Assembly: GCF_026151205.1 (NCBI RefSeq)
Contig: NC_087075.1
Location: forward strand, 1-64,000
DNA: 64,000 bases
Direction: 5' to 3'
Source: Bolinopsis microptera
Lineage: Eukaryota; Ctenophora; Tentaculata; Lobata; Bolinopsidae
Shown: positions 41,633 through 51,866 of the stretch, in pieces
Layout of the letters: each line of letters starts with the position of its first letter
How positions within the stretch are numbered: position 1 is the first letter of the stretch
Made by a program: the position numbers and the translations under genes
The notes under the pieces: generated by a model
What the model saw: the letters and a program-made list of their open reading frames with translations, nothing else
What the model was told of the DNA's origin: nothing
Database searches by the model: none

Positions 41633-42796
41633 TTAAATTTGTCTTTGAATATGTTGTAAAAGAAATCCCTTAAGCTTCTCGCACTCTTCTTTGTTATTGA
41701 TACTAGGTTTAAATAAATTAATGTAGTAAGCTTCTGTCACTTTACGTTTAATGGTGCTATATAAGTTAATTTCTAAAATATCGAAGGAAATATCTGGTTC
41801 TAAGTTATTGTGAAACTCTGAATAATGAGCAGCCAACGCATTATCAGGATAGGTTAAAGGCCTGTTGACTGCTCTTCGATGCTCTGAAAATCTATCGTGT
41901 GCTGTTCTACTCGTTTCCCCTATATATAGCTCTTGACATAATTTACACGTAACTTTGTATATGACACATTTTGGTTTGCAGTCGTGATTTGTTGTGATGA
42001 GTGGACATATGATACAGTTTGGTATGGTGCAGTGTGGTTTGTCGTGTGGTCGTGATGAACATAAGATCTCTGAGAGTTTCTTACCTGGTGTGAATATGAA
42101 TTTGACCGGTAAGTTGTGTGAGAGGGCAAATTGAGTGACTTCTTTGGAAAATGGCTCGTTGATGAATGGTAGAGTGCATGTTACGTGGTCGGTATCTTGT
42201 ATGTTTGATGATGAAGGGTTATGACGTGTTGTAGGTGAGAGAGGGTGAAGTCGTCCTGTTTTGTTTATACGTCGTGGGTCTTGGTAACCGTTGTTGACCA
42301 ACAAGTTGTCTACTATCTTCATGGACTCTTCTTTATACTCTGGTGTTGATGAGCAAAAAGCAGCCCTTTTGTAGAAGTTCTTGATGGTAGCTACTTTAGT
42401 TCCCTCATTGTGGTGGCTGTTGGCGTGCAGTGTGATATTCTTTTTCTGCTTCTTTCTGTAGAATTTGTGGTGTAGTGTTCCCTGTTCGTCGATCTTTATC
42501 TGGGTGTCGAGGAATGGGGTGAAATCCTGACGGCTTTCCGGATAGTCAATTTCCCATTTGAGCAACTGGTCTGGGTCCTCGTTTGAGATGGACTCCACTA
42601 TCCTCAGAGCTTCTTCTTTGGAGCTGGCTAGACTCCCGGCATCATCCACGTATCTCCGGTAGAATGAGACGTGTAAATCAGTGTAAATCGATCTTCTCTC
42701 GAACATATATACTCGTACTATCGCTCCTATTGGTGATGGTTGGCACCCCATGAAGAGACCAATTTTCTGGAGGTAGAGTCTTGACCAGCTTCGCAT
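41633..42796 (-). CDS. Penelope RT C-terminus plus GIY-YIG endonuclease (inverted partial copy)
   Basis: This open 387-codon frame begins within RT motif B (IGLFMGCQPSPIGA). It includes motif C YRRYVDDAGSL and HKFYRKKQKKNITLHANSHH, then a Cys-rich linker (CTIPNCIICPL). A GIY-YIG nuclease ends it: CVIYKVTCKLCQELYIGETSRTAH with R and H downstream (RFSEHRRAV) and EAYYINLFKPSINN. The GIY-YIG nuclease nicks target DNA for reverse transcription. RT motif A is absent because the copy is truncated, so it cannot work alone. This copy lacks the 1-base insertion seen in the forward arm at about 44148 and so preserves the ancestral frame there. Confidence 0.88.
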   Translation of the reverse strand: MRSWSRLYLQKIGLFMGCQPSPIGAIVRVYMFERRSIYTDLHVSFYRRYVDDAGSLASSKEEALRIVESISNEDPDQLLKWEIDYPESRQDFTPFLDTQIKIDEQGTLHHKFYRKKQKKNITLHANSHHNEGTKVATIKNFYKRAAFCSSTPEYKEESMKIVDNLLVNNGYQDPRRINKTGRLHPLSPTTRHNPSSSNIQDTDHVTCTLPFINEPFSKEVTQFALSHNLPVKFIFTPGKKLSEILCSSRPHDKPHCTIPNCIICPLITTNHDCKPKCVIYKVTCKLCQELYIGETSRTAHDRFSEHRRAVNRPLTYPDNALAAHYSEFHNNLEPDISFDILEINLYSTIKRKVTEAYYINLFKPSINNKEECEKLKGFLLQHIQRQI

Positions 42797-44886
42797 TTAT
42801 TAAGTCGAAAAACGTGCCATTTCAACGACCGTTTGCTGGTGCTCCACCCACCACCAACCTCGCCATGGAACATCACCTCCGCCAACTGTGTTACATCATT
42901 AACACCAGATTAGAACACAGTAAAGTACCCTCTAACCTAACAGCAAAACAACGGGAGGGACTCAAATCCTTGATTGCAAGAAAAGAAGAACTCCACTTCT
43001 CGAGAAGCGACAAGGGGGGTGAGTTTGTGATTATGAGTAGTGGAGTACAACAGCAGATTACGCAGAAACATCTGTCAGACATGACCTCGCAAGAAGCGTA
43101 CACCTACGTTGCACCTACCACCACGCGACAAAATCGGATCCAACCAATAGCAAACCCCTCAGAAATCTCCTACAGCCGCCTCATCAACAGGGTTACTGAG
43201 AGACTAGAGACTGAGAGTAATGTGTTATGGACAGAGATAAGTAGGATGTGTAATTACGACAGCAAAACAGTAGACTTATTTAAATCACATAATACCCAAC
43301 TACCGACTATTTATTTAATACAGAAAACTCATAAATTTGATTGTAATGTCTTAGTTTCAGATGTAGATATTATTTCTAATTACGTAAAATACGTCCAATT
43401 GTGTCTTGTATAAATTCCCCTTCTGAGAAGCTTGCTTGGATTGTTAAATCTATTCTATCTCCTCTGCTTAATCATGTTCCATCTCACCTGAGCAATATAC
43501 ACACTCACCTAGAAGAGCTTCAAAACATGTCACATCAACAACTCTCAGGTCTCTCATTCTTCACAGCTGACGTCACAGCACTGTACACAAACATCAACAT
43601 CAGTGGCTGCATTCAAGACCTCATTACACTCACCGAAGAACATTGGGAAGACCTCGACACCTGGGGTCTAACACTCACGCACATCCACAAGATCCTTGAA
43701 TTCGTCTTCACCAACTCATACTTTACATATCACTCAAGACTCTACCTCCAGAAAATTGGTCTCTTCATGGGGTGCCAACCATCACCAATAGGAGCGATAG
43801 TACGAGTATATATGTTCGAGAGAAGATCGATTTACACTGATTTACACGTCTCATTCTACCGGAGATACGTGGATGATGCCGGGAGTCTAGCCAGCTCCAA
43901 AGAAGAAGCTCTGAGGATAGTGGAGTCCATCTCAAACGAGGACCCAGACCAGTTGCTCAAATGGGAAATTGACTATCCGGAAAGCCGTCAGGATTTCACC
44001 CCATTCCTCGACACCCAGATAAAGATCGACGAACAGGGAACACTACACCACAAATTCTACAGAAAGAAGCAGAAAAAGAATATCACACTGCACGCCAACA
44101 GCCACCACAATGAGGGAACTAAAGTAGCTACCATCAAGAACTTCTACAAAACGGGCTGCTTTTTGCTCATCAACACCAGAGTATAAAGAAGAGTCCATGA
44201 AGATAGTAGACAACTTGTTGGTCAACAACGGTTACCAAGACCCACGACGTATAAACAAAACAGGACGACTTCACCCTCTCTCACCTACAACACGTCATAA
44301 CCCTTCATCATCAAACATACAAGATACCGACCACGTAACATGCACTCTACCATTCATCAACGAGCCATTTTCCAAAGAAGTCACTCAATTTGCCCTCTCA
44401 CACAACTTACCGGTCAAATTCATATTCACACCAGGTAAGAAACTCTCAGAGATCTTATGTTCATCACGACCACACGACAAACCACACTGCACCATACCAA
44501 ACTGTATCATATGTCCACTCATCACAACAAATCACGACTGCAAACCAAAATGTGTCATATACAAAGTTACGTGTAAATTATGTCAAGAGCTATATATAGG
44601 GGAAACGAGTAGAACAGCACACGATAGATTTTCAGAGCATCGAAGAGCAGTCAACAGGCCTTTAACCTATCCTGATAATGCGTTGGCTGCTCATTATTCA
44701 GAGTTTCACAATAACTTAGAACCAGATATTTCCTTCGATATTTTAGAAATTAACTTATATAGCACCATTAAACGTAAAGTGACAGAAGCTTACTACATTA
44801 ATTTATTTAAACCTAGTATCAATAACAAAGACGAGTGCGAGAAGCTTAAGGGATTTCTTTTACAACATATTCAAAGACAAATTTAA
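42781..44886 (+). pseudogene. Penelope RT and GIY-YIG protein, forward copy with two frameshifts
   Basis: The N-terminal frame (from an ATG near 42781) includes RSDKGGEFVIM and PTIYLIQKTHKF, conserved in Penelope RT. Around 43380 the frame changes and resumes as RPIVSCINSPSEKLAWIVK, then SFFTADVTALYTNI (motif A Asp), FMGCQPSPIGA and YRRYVDDAGSL (YxDD). A second frameshift at about 44148 is a single extra C (ACAAAACGGG against ACAAAAGGG in the other arm). After it the GIY-YIG part (VIYKVTCKLC, LYIGETSR) runs to 44886. All catalytic motifs are present but split into three frames. Sequencing error cannot be excluded for either shift. Confidence 0.85.
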
Positions 44887-45245
44887 ACAAATAGCACACG
44901 ACCCTTATGTTCAGTAGATATTATGTACTTGGACAGAGTGTAAAACGTGTGTACATCACTATTTCAATGTAATGTATAATTAATAATACCATTTGACGTA
45001 ACCTGTATTCAGTGTGTGTAATTTCAATTTAGCATTTTAACTAGTATAGAAGCATTTATTATATACTAACATTTATAACAATTTTAGCCTGAAGATGGCG
45101 TTGACGCCGAAAATTTGCCCTTACTCCTAACTTCCTTGTTTCACTTGTCCTTGTCTCTTCCAACCGGATAATATCCAGATATCAGTATTTCAATCATGAG
45201 ACTAATAAACAGCGAACTACTCCGTTATTTGAGACTTTGACTAAA

Positions 45246-45930
45246 ATTTGACTGATTTTTAAGGGAGTCTTTGAATAATTTGTGATCACTTACAGTGATC
45301 AGTTTCATCTAGTTCAAGGAGTGGTTTTATGTAGCGATACCAAGGTAAGTTTAGTGATTTTTTTTCTTTTACGGCTGCAGTTACAAACGAATTCGACTTT
45401 GATTTTGTAATTAGCCTTTTGAAGTAACTTAGTGTTAAGCGAATTGATTGATAAATCAGAGGAATTCTTCCTGTTTCTCCCCATACACCTACATTTGATG
45501 CTTTACGATGGACTCCCAATGCCCATTTTAGGAATGAAATATGCACTCTTTCTTGCAGAGAGGCGCTGATTTTTAAGTGAGTTAGTAGCGGTTGCTTCTG
45601 TCGAGTTAATCGTTTTGCAAAGAGATTTATTGATCGTACTAGTGGGTGTCCATATTGGAGCACCATATAATAAAATGGGCTTGATGAGAGACGAAAAGTG
45701 TAAGGAGCGCTTTAAAAGATAACTTTGAACGCATGACAACCCTTTTCAGGCCAAAAATGCACGCATTGCTTTGGTTTTAAGGTTTTGTTGAGCAATCTGT
45801 ACTTGACCCGATTGATGAAGTTCAAATCCAAGGTAACAATAACTGTCAACAATTTCAAGATTAGATCCGTTGAGTGTAAATTTGATGTTTTGTGCGTCCT
45901 GTTTTAAAGTTTTCTTACCAAAATATATAT
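45246..45930 (-). pseudogene. LINE-F fragment, upstream coding part (copy 1)
   Basis: The minus-strand frame reads YCYLGFELHQSGQVQ, then SSLIKPILLYGAPIWTP, HISFLKWALGVHRKASNVGVWGETGR and LPWYRYIKPLLELDE. It belongs to the LINE-B clade (compare YCYLGIIFHRNGS and IKPILLYGCQI). At least one frame change occurs near 45660-45740. It is truncated at its 5' end near 45930, where 268-bp repeats begin. Confidence 0.75.
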
Positions 45931-46490
45931 AATACCAAGCTCGTTGGACCAGGTGAGCTCCCATGCTTGTGAATGTGAATTTGCGTGTGATGTGAGTGTA
46001 AGAGAAAAGATATAAGCATTGGTCTCTTACTTATTAAAGTGCTCGTCTGTTAAGCTAGTTGTCTCATCTCTCACTTTTCCTTGCAAAGAGAAACTGTTAG
46101 GAGAAACCGATCCAAGTATTCTACTTATAGTTGCATGTGACACATGTATCACTTTCTATATTAATATAGAAGCCGCATGAGAGTGCAGTAGTGATCATAA
46201 ATACCAAGCTCGTTGGACCAGGTGAGCTCCCATGCTTGTGAATGTGAATTTGCGTGTGATGTGAGTGTAAGAGAAAAGATATAAGCATTGGTCTCTTACT
46301 TATTAAAGTGCTCGTCTGTTAAGCTAGTTGTCTCATCTCTCACTTTTCCTTGCAAAGAGAAACTTTTAGGAGAAACCGATCCAAGTATTATACTTATAGT
46401 TGCATGTGACACATGTATCACTTTCTATATTAAAGTATTAATATAGAAGCCGCATGAGAGTGCAGTAGTGATTATAAATACCAAGCTCCC
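45931..46490 (+). repeat. 268-bp tandem repeat, copy 1 array (about 2 units)
   Basis: The phrase ATACCAAGCTCGTTGGACCA recurs at about 45932 and 46200, and a third partial start is at 46477. Each unit contains the end of the LINE-E 3' UTR (GGACCAGGTGAGCTCCCATG, then TTGTGAATGTGAAT). The last unit has a 9-10 bp insertion (TAAAGTATTA). Confidence 0.88.
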
Positions 46491-46554
46491 ATTTATCCTT
46501 GGGAGCCTCCCAAGGCTATTTATTACTTACTCTTTTGGTTCTCCGGTCCATTTG

Positions 46555-46800
46555 ACAACACTTGGACCCAATCAACTGACTTCTGGCCTGTCAGCTCCCT
46601 GTAATTACATGATCTTGAGGTGACGTACGACACCTCGTTAACCGCAATCAATGTCTGGGAGGCTGCAAATTTTCACATGCCAAAAACGTAAGATTCTTAA
46701 GGAGTTGTGCGAGATGACGATACATAGAGGCCGCAGAATTATGAGGACTACCAGATCCTCATGGTGGAACCTAAGCGATCCATGATATCACGACAGGCCC
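46555..46800 (-). mobile_element. LINE-E family 3' UTR fragment (copy 1)
   Basis: The reverse complement matches 40000-40220 (for example AGGACTACCAGATCCTCATGG, TGTCAGCTCCCTGTAATTAC and the CTATGTAACGT / ATACATAG region). Only the end of the coding region and the UTR are present. The outer part, kept in copy 2, is deleted here. Confidence 0.8.
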
Positions 46801-47240
46801 TACAGTGAACAATGAACATTATACTTTCTACACCAGCAATACACAATATCCAACTCAAAAATTACACGTCAGTGTTGAAGGGTTGGGCGAGGTCAATCAT
46901 GAGGCAAAATGGTGTTCGTGCATAGCCAGGCCTTGAGGGCCGAAAGGTAAGAAGGTATATTTGTGTTCTCAGCTCAAGTGAGTGCGCTCCTTCTTAAATT
47001 TTATTTAATTTTCGTTATTTTTTATAATTTGTATTGATACTGAGGTCGTTCTCCATAGTTTAATTGTTTTATCAACAAACATTTCTGGCCACAGTTCATA
47101 GAGCAATACTGTTCATGTTTTAGATTATGTTAACAATTTCTTAACCGGTGTATCCATAATCTGTATCATCATATCGATACCACCTTTCTTTCATGCTCAT
47201 GAAATCAATATAACGATCGCAATACAGATATCAAGGCGCT
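46801..47240 (+). promoter_or_regulatory. upstream region of ShK gene 1
   Basis: This 440-bp non-coding stretch is conserved almost base for base before ShK gene 2 (52916-53352). It probably holds the promoter and 5' UTR. I cannot place a TATA box with confidence; TTTTTTATAATTTG at about 47018 is the best candidate. Confidence 0.4.
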
Positions 47241-47774
47241 ATGATGATGATGATGAAGATTGTGGTAGTATTTCTACTCGTGGCTGGATTTCATGGTAAG
47301 CAAAATGGTGGTTTATTTTAATCTGATTTAATTTGTGAATACCAAATTTTCATCGACTTATAACTAATACATAATATCGACATTACATTGGTATGTTTAC
47401 ACCAAACATTTAAAAAAATACCCAATTAAAATGTAACCCAATTTAGTGTATCGTTTTGATAGGGAATAGGAGTGTTATGGATGTATTTAATGTGAAACTG
47501 GAGTTTATAAGAAATTTAGATAACCCATTGAGCCCCACTATAACAGGTGGGAGATGCACTTATTTAATCATTAATTAATCTTTCAATAACGCGTATTTAA
47601 TATTACAACTTTTCAGCTCAATCACCACTGGCACTACCACCATGTGTTGATGCCGGCATTCCAGGAATTTGTAAAATTATGGTGGACATTTATAATGGAG
47701 ACTGCCTAGGAACATACGAAGAAGATATGGTAAAGAATTGCCGTAAAAGTTGCCGTCTTTGCGATGTAGAGTAA
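47241..47774 (+). CDS. Secreted ShK-domain peptide gene 1 (two exons)
   Basis: Exon 1 (47241-47295) starts at a run of five ATG codons and encodes a hydrophobic signal peptide (IVVVFLLVAGFH). A GT..AG intron (47296-47616, acceptor TTTTCAG, phase 1) leads to exon 2 (47617-47774), which ends in TAA; total 70 residues. The mature part has six cysteines spaced C-x8-C-x10-C-x11-C-x3-C-x2-C. The C-x3-C-x2-C ending is the hallmark of ShKT domains, known from sea anemone potassium-channel blockers and from secreted proteases and immune peptides. The first ATG of the run was chosen; the others would shorten the signal by 1-4 residues. Channel toxicity is not shown by the sequence. A paralogue lies at 53353-53892. 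Confidence 0.85.
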
Positions 47775-48197
47775 TAGCTAAGGGTGCTCAGTCTAATGAT
47801 GCCGTGATCACGTGATACTTGCTCTAACTTGCAGTAGCGCGCGACCGCAGTACGCGTAGACACATGGCTATGTGATCTCGTGATACCTGATGGTGGACGG
47901 TACAAGGATCACGTGATATAGAGACAATAATTATAGAGACCTTTATTAGATAGAGACAATTATTCATTGTTATCTTAATCAATGGGCACAATAAGTTGAT
48001 TTCTGTAATCATAGCGTACAATCTTAAAATGTGTTTAAAACGATTCCGTATTATTACACTATACTATTCTTCTAAACTGTAACAATTTTCCTGTATTTGA
48101 TGCTTTTAGCATTTGCATTTACGTATCTGTCTTATTTGTTAAAATTAAACATAATGTTATCACAGATACAGCAATCAATCCGCTAGTTGATTATTTT
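47775..48197 (+). other. downstream region of ShK gene 1
   Basis: Non-coding. From about 47938 it matches copy 2 after 53880. The first 170 bp (47763-47938) are missing from copy 2. No clear polyadenylation signal. Confidence 0.5.
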
Positions 48198-48199
48198 TA

Positions 48200-49141
48200 T
48201 AAACCCCTCCGGGTTAGAATAAGATTCTGATAATCCCGGCTCCCGCTAAATAGATTTTGATAATCCCGGCTCCCGCTGTTAGTTTTTTCCCGCTGAATAA
48301 ATAACCCCGGCACTGCTTCTATAATCCCGCCCCGCTAATTTGGCTCAACAAGATTTGTTTTGTTTTGATATTCCACGAGAATTTCAACCGCGCACTGTCA
48401 CTTGTTTTGATGACGTATATCACGTGACTAACTACTACGACGCGCATTGGTAAAAAATGTCACGTGACCTATATGGCTTAACGTAAGAACTATAAATACA
48501 CTTGAAGTTGATCTACGTATCGGTCTTACTGCAGGCGCTGGCAAAACTCCAGCACACTGCGTACATTACTTAAACTCTTACAATTACATTACTTGGACCA
48601 GTTCCAGAACTTGTCTCGACAGTTACATTTGTCCGGTTAATTTTGTCGTAGCAATTGTCCTGTTTGATATAAGCCATGTATTATAGTTGTCTACTTTGAT
48701 GAACTTCATGACACGATATCATTATTAGATCCACCTTTTATCGCTTGCCAGGCTTAACTCGACGCCCCTTATCGATATTCATTCAATGTTCTGACTGAGG
48801 AATAATGTTTAGATATAACGCCAATTTCAAATGTCATAGTACCTTAGTTGTATTTATTTGGTAGTATAATATACCCCCCAATTCCATTTCATATTTTCCA
48901 TACTGATCTCATATAGCTAGAATTATGAAATTTGTTTGTCCTAGCACTAACCCGGAGGGGTTTATAACACATAACACCGGCACGCTTAAGTTATATTAAA
49001 ATAACCCCTCGTGCTAAAGCACGTCGGGGTTATTTTCATAATAATCCCTCGTGCTTCGCACTCGAAATTATTATAAATTTTTCCCGCGCGTCGCGGGAAA
49101 AATTGAAATATAATCCCTGCGCATGCCGGGGTTATGTGTGT
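48200..49141. mobile_element. element X, copy 1: inverted-repeat body plus cloverleaf end
   Basis: TA flanks both ends, and copy 2 of the duplication lacks the insert. The body 48200-48967 is bounded by TATAAACCCCTCCGGGTTAG and its reverse complement at 48946-48965. Next to the left end is a cluster of CCCGCT/CCCGGCTCCCGCT motifs (48238-48345). Then come two CACGTGAC motifs (48421, 48462), an ATTGG and TATAAATA (48491), resembling an RNA polymerase II promoter pointing right. A three-hairpin cloverleaf (48966-49141) follows. There is no protein-coding capacity. A second copy is at 58611-59530 in reverse. Confidence 0.75.
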
Positions 49142-49142
49142 T
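48966..49142. repeat. three-hairpin cloverleaf at the end of element X
   Basis: The closing stem pairs AACACATAACACCGGCA (48966-48982) with TGCCGGGGTTATGTGTGTT (49124-49142). Inside are three hairpins. 48998-49036 has arms AAAATAACCCC/GGGGTTATTTT and inner GTGCT/AGCAC. 49038-49074 has arms ATAATAAT/ATTATTAT and inner GTGC-TTC-GCAC. 49076-49104 has arms AATTTTTCCCGCG/CGCGGGAAAAATT. Confidence 0.9.
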
Positions 49143-49253
49143 ATATTAACAGTAGATACAAAAATGGTCTGCTCTAAAGTAAAGTATAAAGAACACATCT
49201 GTTTGTCGCAGTCCCACCGAGTATAGCATTTCTAATAATAATGCTATACAACA

Positions 49254-49460
49254 AGCAAACAAAAAACAAACGACAAGCAAACAACAAGCAAACAGCAAGC
49301 AAACAACAAACAAACGACAAGCAAACAACAAGCAAACAAAAAGCAAACAAAAAGCAAACAACAAACAACAAGCAAACAGCAAGCAAACAACAAGCAAACA
49401 ACAAGCAAACAACAAGCAAACAACAAGCAAACAACAAGCAACCAACAAGCAAACAAAGGA
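49254..49460 (+). repeat. 11-bp minisatellite AAACAACAAGC
   Basis: About 19 imperfect units of AAACAACAAGC with A/G and C/A variants. Open frames exist on both strands only because 11-bp units of this composition contain no stop. Also in duplication copy 2 at 55020-55226. Confidence 0.92.
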
Positions 49461-49469
49461 CAGACTGAT

Positions 49470-50030
49470 GATCAGATCATAGCTCCATTCTCCAAACCTT
49501 CCCGGCAATCACCTACGTGGCACTTCAGCAATAGCCTGATGGCTCTGATACATGATGCAACAATGAGCAACAATGAGCAACATCAAAGTCAAATCTAAAA
49601 GCACCAGCACGGCTATAAGTGAGCTTAACCAACTAGCAATGGACAATCAGTCCTCGATGGGAATTGGGATCCTACATTCTACTACAAAAAAGATAACAAA
49701 GCTTTGTCCTGAGCATCAGACAGTGGTCCGCGGACAGTGGTCGGGCTATCTCGATACTGCCGGAATTTCAATAACACCAGATCCAGAGTCTGTGACTCTG
49801 TACCACCAAGTTCTTCAGTACGCTGTTCGGTTTATTTTTCACCCTTTTTCGACTTTACCATTTCTGTCGGTACGACGTAGTTTATGTCGCTATGATCCTT
49901 CAGCCGATTCAACAGAACATGTTGGGATGGATCGATTTAAAATGTAATGTCCAATGTAATGTCCAAGAAGAACTCTAAGTGCAATAGGACTTTGGTACAA
50001 TTTTGTGCTTCGTAGTTTCGCAATCGTCTT
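49470..50030. other. junction region between duplication copies
   Basis: Shared with copy 2 up to about 49650 and then unique to about 50030. An ATG frame of 124 codons (49573-49947) shows no recognisable domain and covers the duplication breakpoint, so it is not called as a gene. Confidence 0.4.
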
Positions 50031-51004
50031 TTGTGGTGTTATAACGACGAGAGAAGCCTTTGCATAAGTGTAAGTAGGGCTCTCGGTTGAAGGTGTGTTT
50101 GATTGAGTGATAGAATGAGAGTTTAGAAGAAGAAGATTTCTGATATTCCCAACATTTTTTGAATTGATTGGTTAGAGCTTCGATGATGTTAGGAATTCTA
50201 TACTTTTTGCTGCATAGTGGTTTGATACATTGACTAAAATTTGACTGATTTTTAAGGGAGTCTTTGAATAATTTGTGATCACTTACAGTGATCAGTTTCA
50301 TCTAGTTCAAGGAGTGGTTTTATGTATCGATACCAAGGTAAGTTTAGTGATTTTTTTTTCTTTTACGGCTGCAGTTACAAACGAATTCGACTTTGATTTT
50401 GTAATTAGCCTTTTGAAGTAACTTAGTGTTAAGCGAATTGATTGATAAATCAGAGGAATTCTTCCTGTTTCTCCCCATACACCTACATTTGATGCTTTAC
50501 GAAGGACTCCCAATGCCCATTTTAGGAATGAAATATGCACTCTTTCTTGTAGAGAGGCGCTGATTTTTAAGTGAGTTAGTAGCGGTTGCTTCTGTCGAGT
50601 TAATCGTTTTGCAAAGAGATTTATTGATCGTACTAGTGGGTGTCCATATTGGAGCACCATATAATAAAATGGGCTTGATGAGAGACGAAAAGTGTAAGGA
50701 GTGCTTTAAAAGATAACTTTGAACGCATGACAACCCTTTTCAGGCCAAAAATGCACGCATTGCTTTGGTTTTAAGGTTTTGTTGAGCAATCTGTACTTGA
50801 CCCGATTGATGAAGTTCAAATCCAAGGTAACAATAACTGTCAACAATTTCAAGATTAGATCCGTTGAGTGTAAATTTGATGTTTTGTACGTCCTGTTTTA
50901 AAGTTTTCTTGCCAAAGATGACTGCTTGAGTTTTGAGTTCATTGATTTCAATGCCCCACTCCTTACAAAAATTACCGAGAATATTAAGTTGCATTTGAGT
51001 TGTT
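50031..51004 (-). pseudogene. LINE-F fragment, uninterrupted paralogue (copy 2)
   Basis: This corresponds to 41134-41333 plus 45246-45930 without the Penelope insertion. The site reads ATTGACTAAAATTTGAC here, giving the empty-site reference. It extends farther toward the LINE 5' side than copy 1 (NILGNFCKEWGIEINELKTQAVIFGKKT). Several frameshifts (for example an extra T in the T run at 50352) separate three frames. Confidence 0.78.
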
Positions 51005-51790
51005 TCGTGGTCAAGTGAGTGTGATGTGAGTGTATAAAAGATATAAGCATTGGTCTATTATTTATTAAAGTGCTCGTCTGTTAAGCTAGTTGTCTCATCT
51101 CTCACTTTTCCTTGCAAAGAGAAACTTTTAGGAGAAACTGATCCAAGCATTATACTTATAGTTGCATGTGACACATGTATCACTTTCTATATTAATATAG
51201 AAGCCGCATGAGAGTGCAGTAGTGATTATAAATACCAAGCTCGTTGGACCAGGTGAGCTCCCATGCTTGTGAATGTGAATTTGCGTGTGATGTGAGTGTA
51301 AGAGAAAAGATATAAGCATTGGTCTCTTACTTATTAAAGTGCTCGTCTCTTAAGCTAGTTGTCTCATCTCTCACTTTTCCTTGCAAAGAGAAACTTTCAG
51401 GAGAAACCGATCCAAGTATTATACTTATAGTTGCATGTGACACATGTATCACTTTCTATATTAATATAGAAGCCGCATGAGAGTGCAGTAGTGATCATAA
51501 ATACCAAGCTCGTTGGACCAGGTGAGCTCCCATGCTTGTGAATGTGAATTTGCGTGTGATGTGAGTGTAAGAGAAAAGATATAAGCATTGGTCTCTTACT
51601 TATTAAAGTGCTCGTCTGTTAAGCTAGTTGTCTCATCTCTCACTTTTCCTTGCAAAGAGAAACTTTTAGGAGAAACCGATCCAAGTATTATACTTATAGT
51701 TGCATGTGACACATGTATCACTTTCTATATTAAAGTATTAATATAGAAGCCGCATGAGAGTGCAGTAGTGATTATAAATACCAAGCTCCC
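51005..51790 (+). repeat. 268-bp tandem repeat, copy 2 array (about 3 units)
   Basis: ATACCAAGCTCGTTGGACCA recurs at about 51231 and 51500, and a partial start is at 51778. The first unit is truncated at its left and joined to LINE-F. One more unit than in copy 1, so unit number has changed since duplication. Confidence 0.88.
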
Positions 51791-51866
51791 ATTTCTCCTT
51801 GGGAGCCTCCCAAGGCTATTTATTACTTACTCTTTTGGTTCTCCGGTCCATTTGACAACACTTGGG

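Larger units (their letters stand above)
41334..45233. mobile_element. Penelope-like retroelement with inverted partial copy, 12-bp target duplication
   Basis: ACTTTGACTAAA at 41322-41333 and 45234-45245 flanks the insert. It contains a reversed 3' portion (41334-42786) joined head to head to a longer forward copy (42787-45233). The two arms (left arm and 43734-45187) are almost identical over about 1.45 kb. Penelope-like elements are known to insert with inverted or tandem partial copies. The forward copy extends 46 bp farther at its 3' end. Confidence 0.9.
41134..49650 (+). repeat. segmental duplication, copy 1
   Basis: Apart from the Penelope element and insertion X, this block is collinear with 50031-55415. 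Order: LINE-F fragment, 268-bp tandem units, reversed LINE-E tail, ShK gene, 11-bp minisatellite. Non-coding identity looks near 98-99 percent by eye. Copy 1 lacks about 810 bp present in copy 2 at 51867-52679. Confidence 0.85.

Noticed and set aside
48998-49104. tRNA gene in the element X cloverleaf
   Set aside because: The three-arm shape is tRNA-like but the arms are 29-39 nt long, and no A box, B box, T-loop or anticodon-loop sequence is present.
49146-49508. Long Cys/Leu-rich and Lys/Gln-rich frames on both strands (also at 54840-55274)
   Set aside because: All are readings of the 11-bp minisatellite; every frame is open because the unit lacks stops.
49573-49947. 124-codon ATG frame as a gene
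   Set aside because: It spans the segmental duplication breakpoint, has no domain or homologue I recognise, and the second copy loses the frame.
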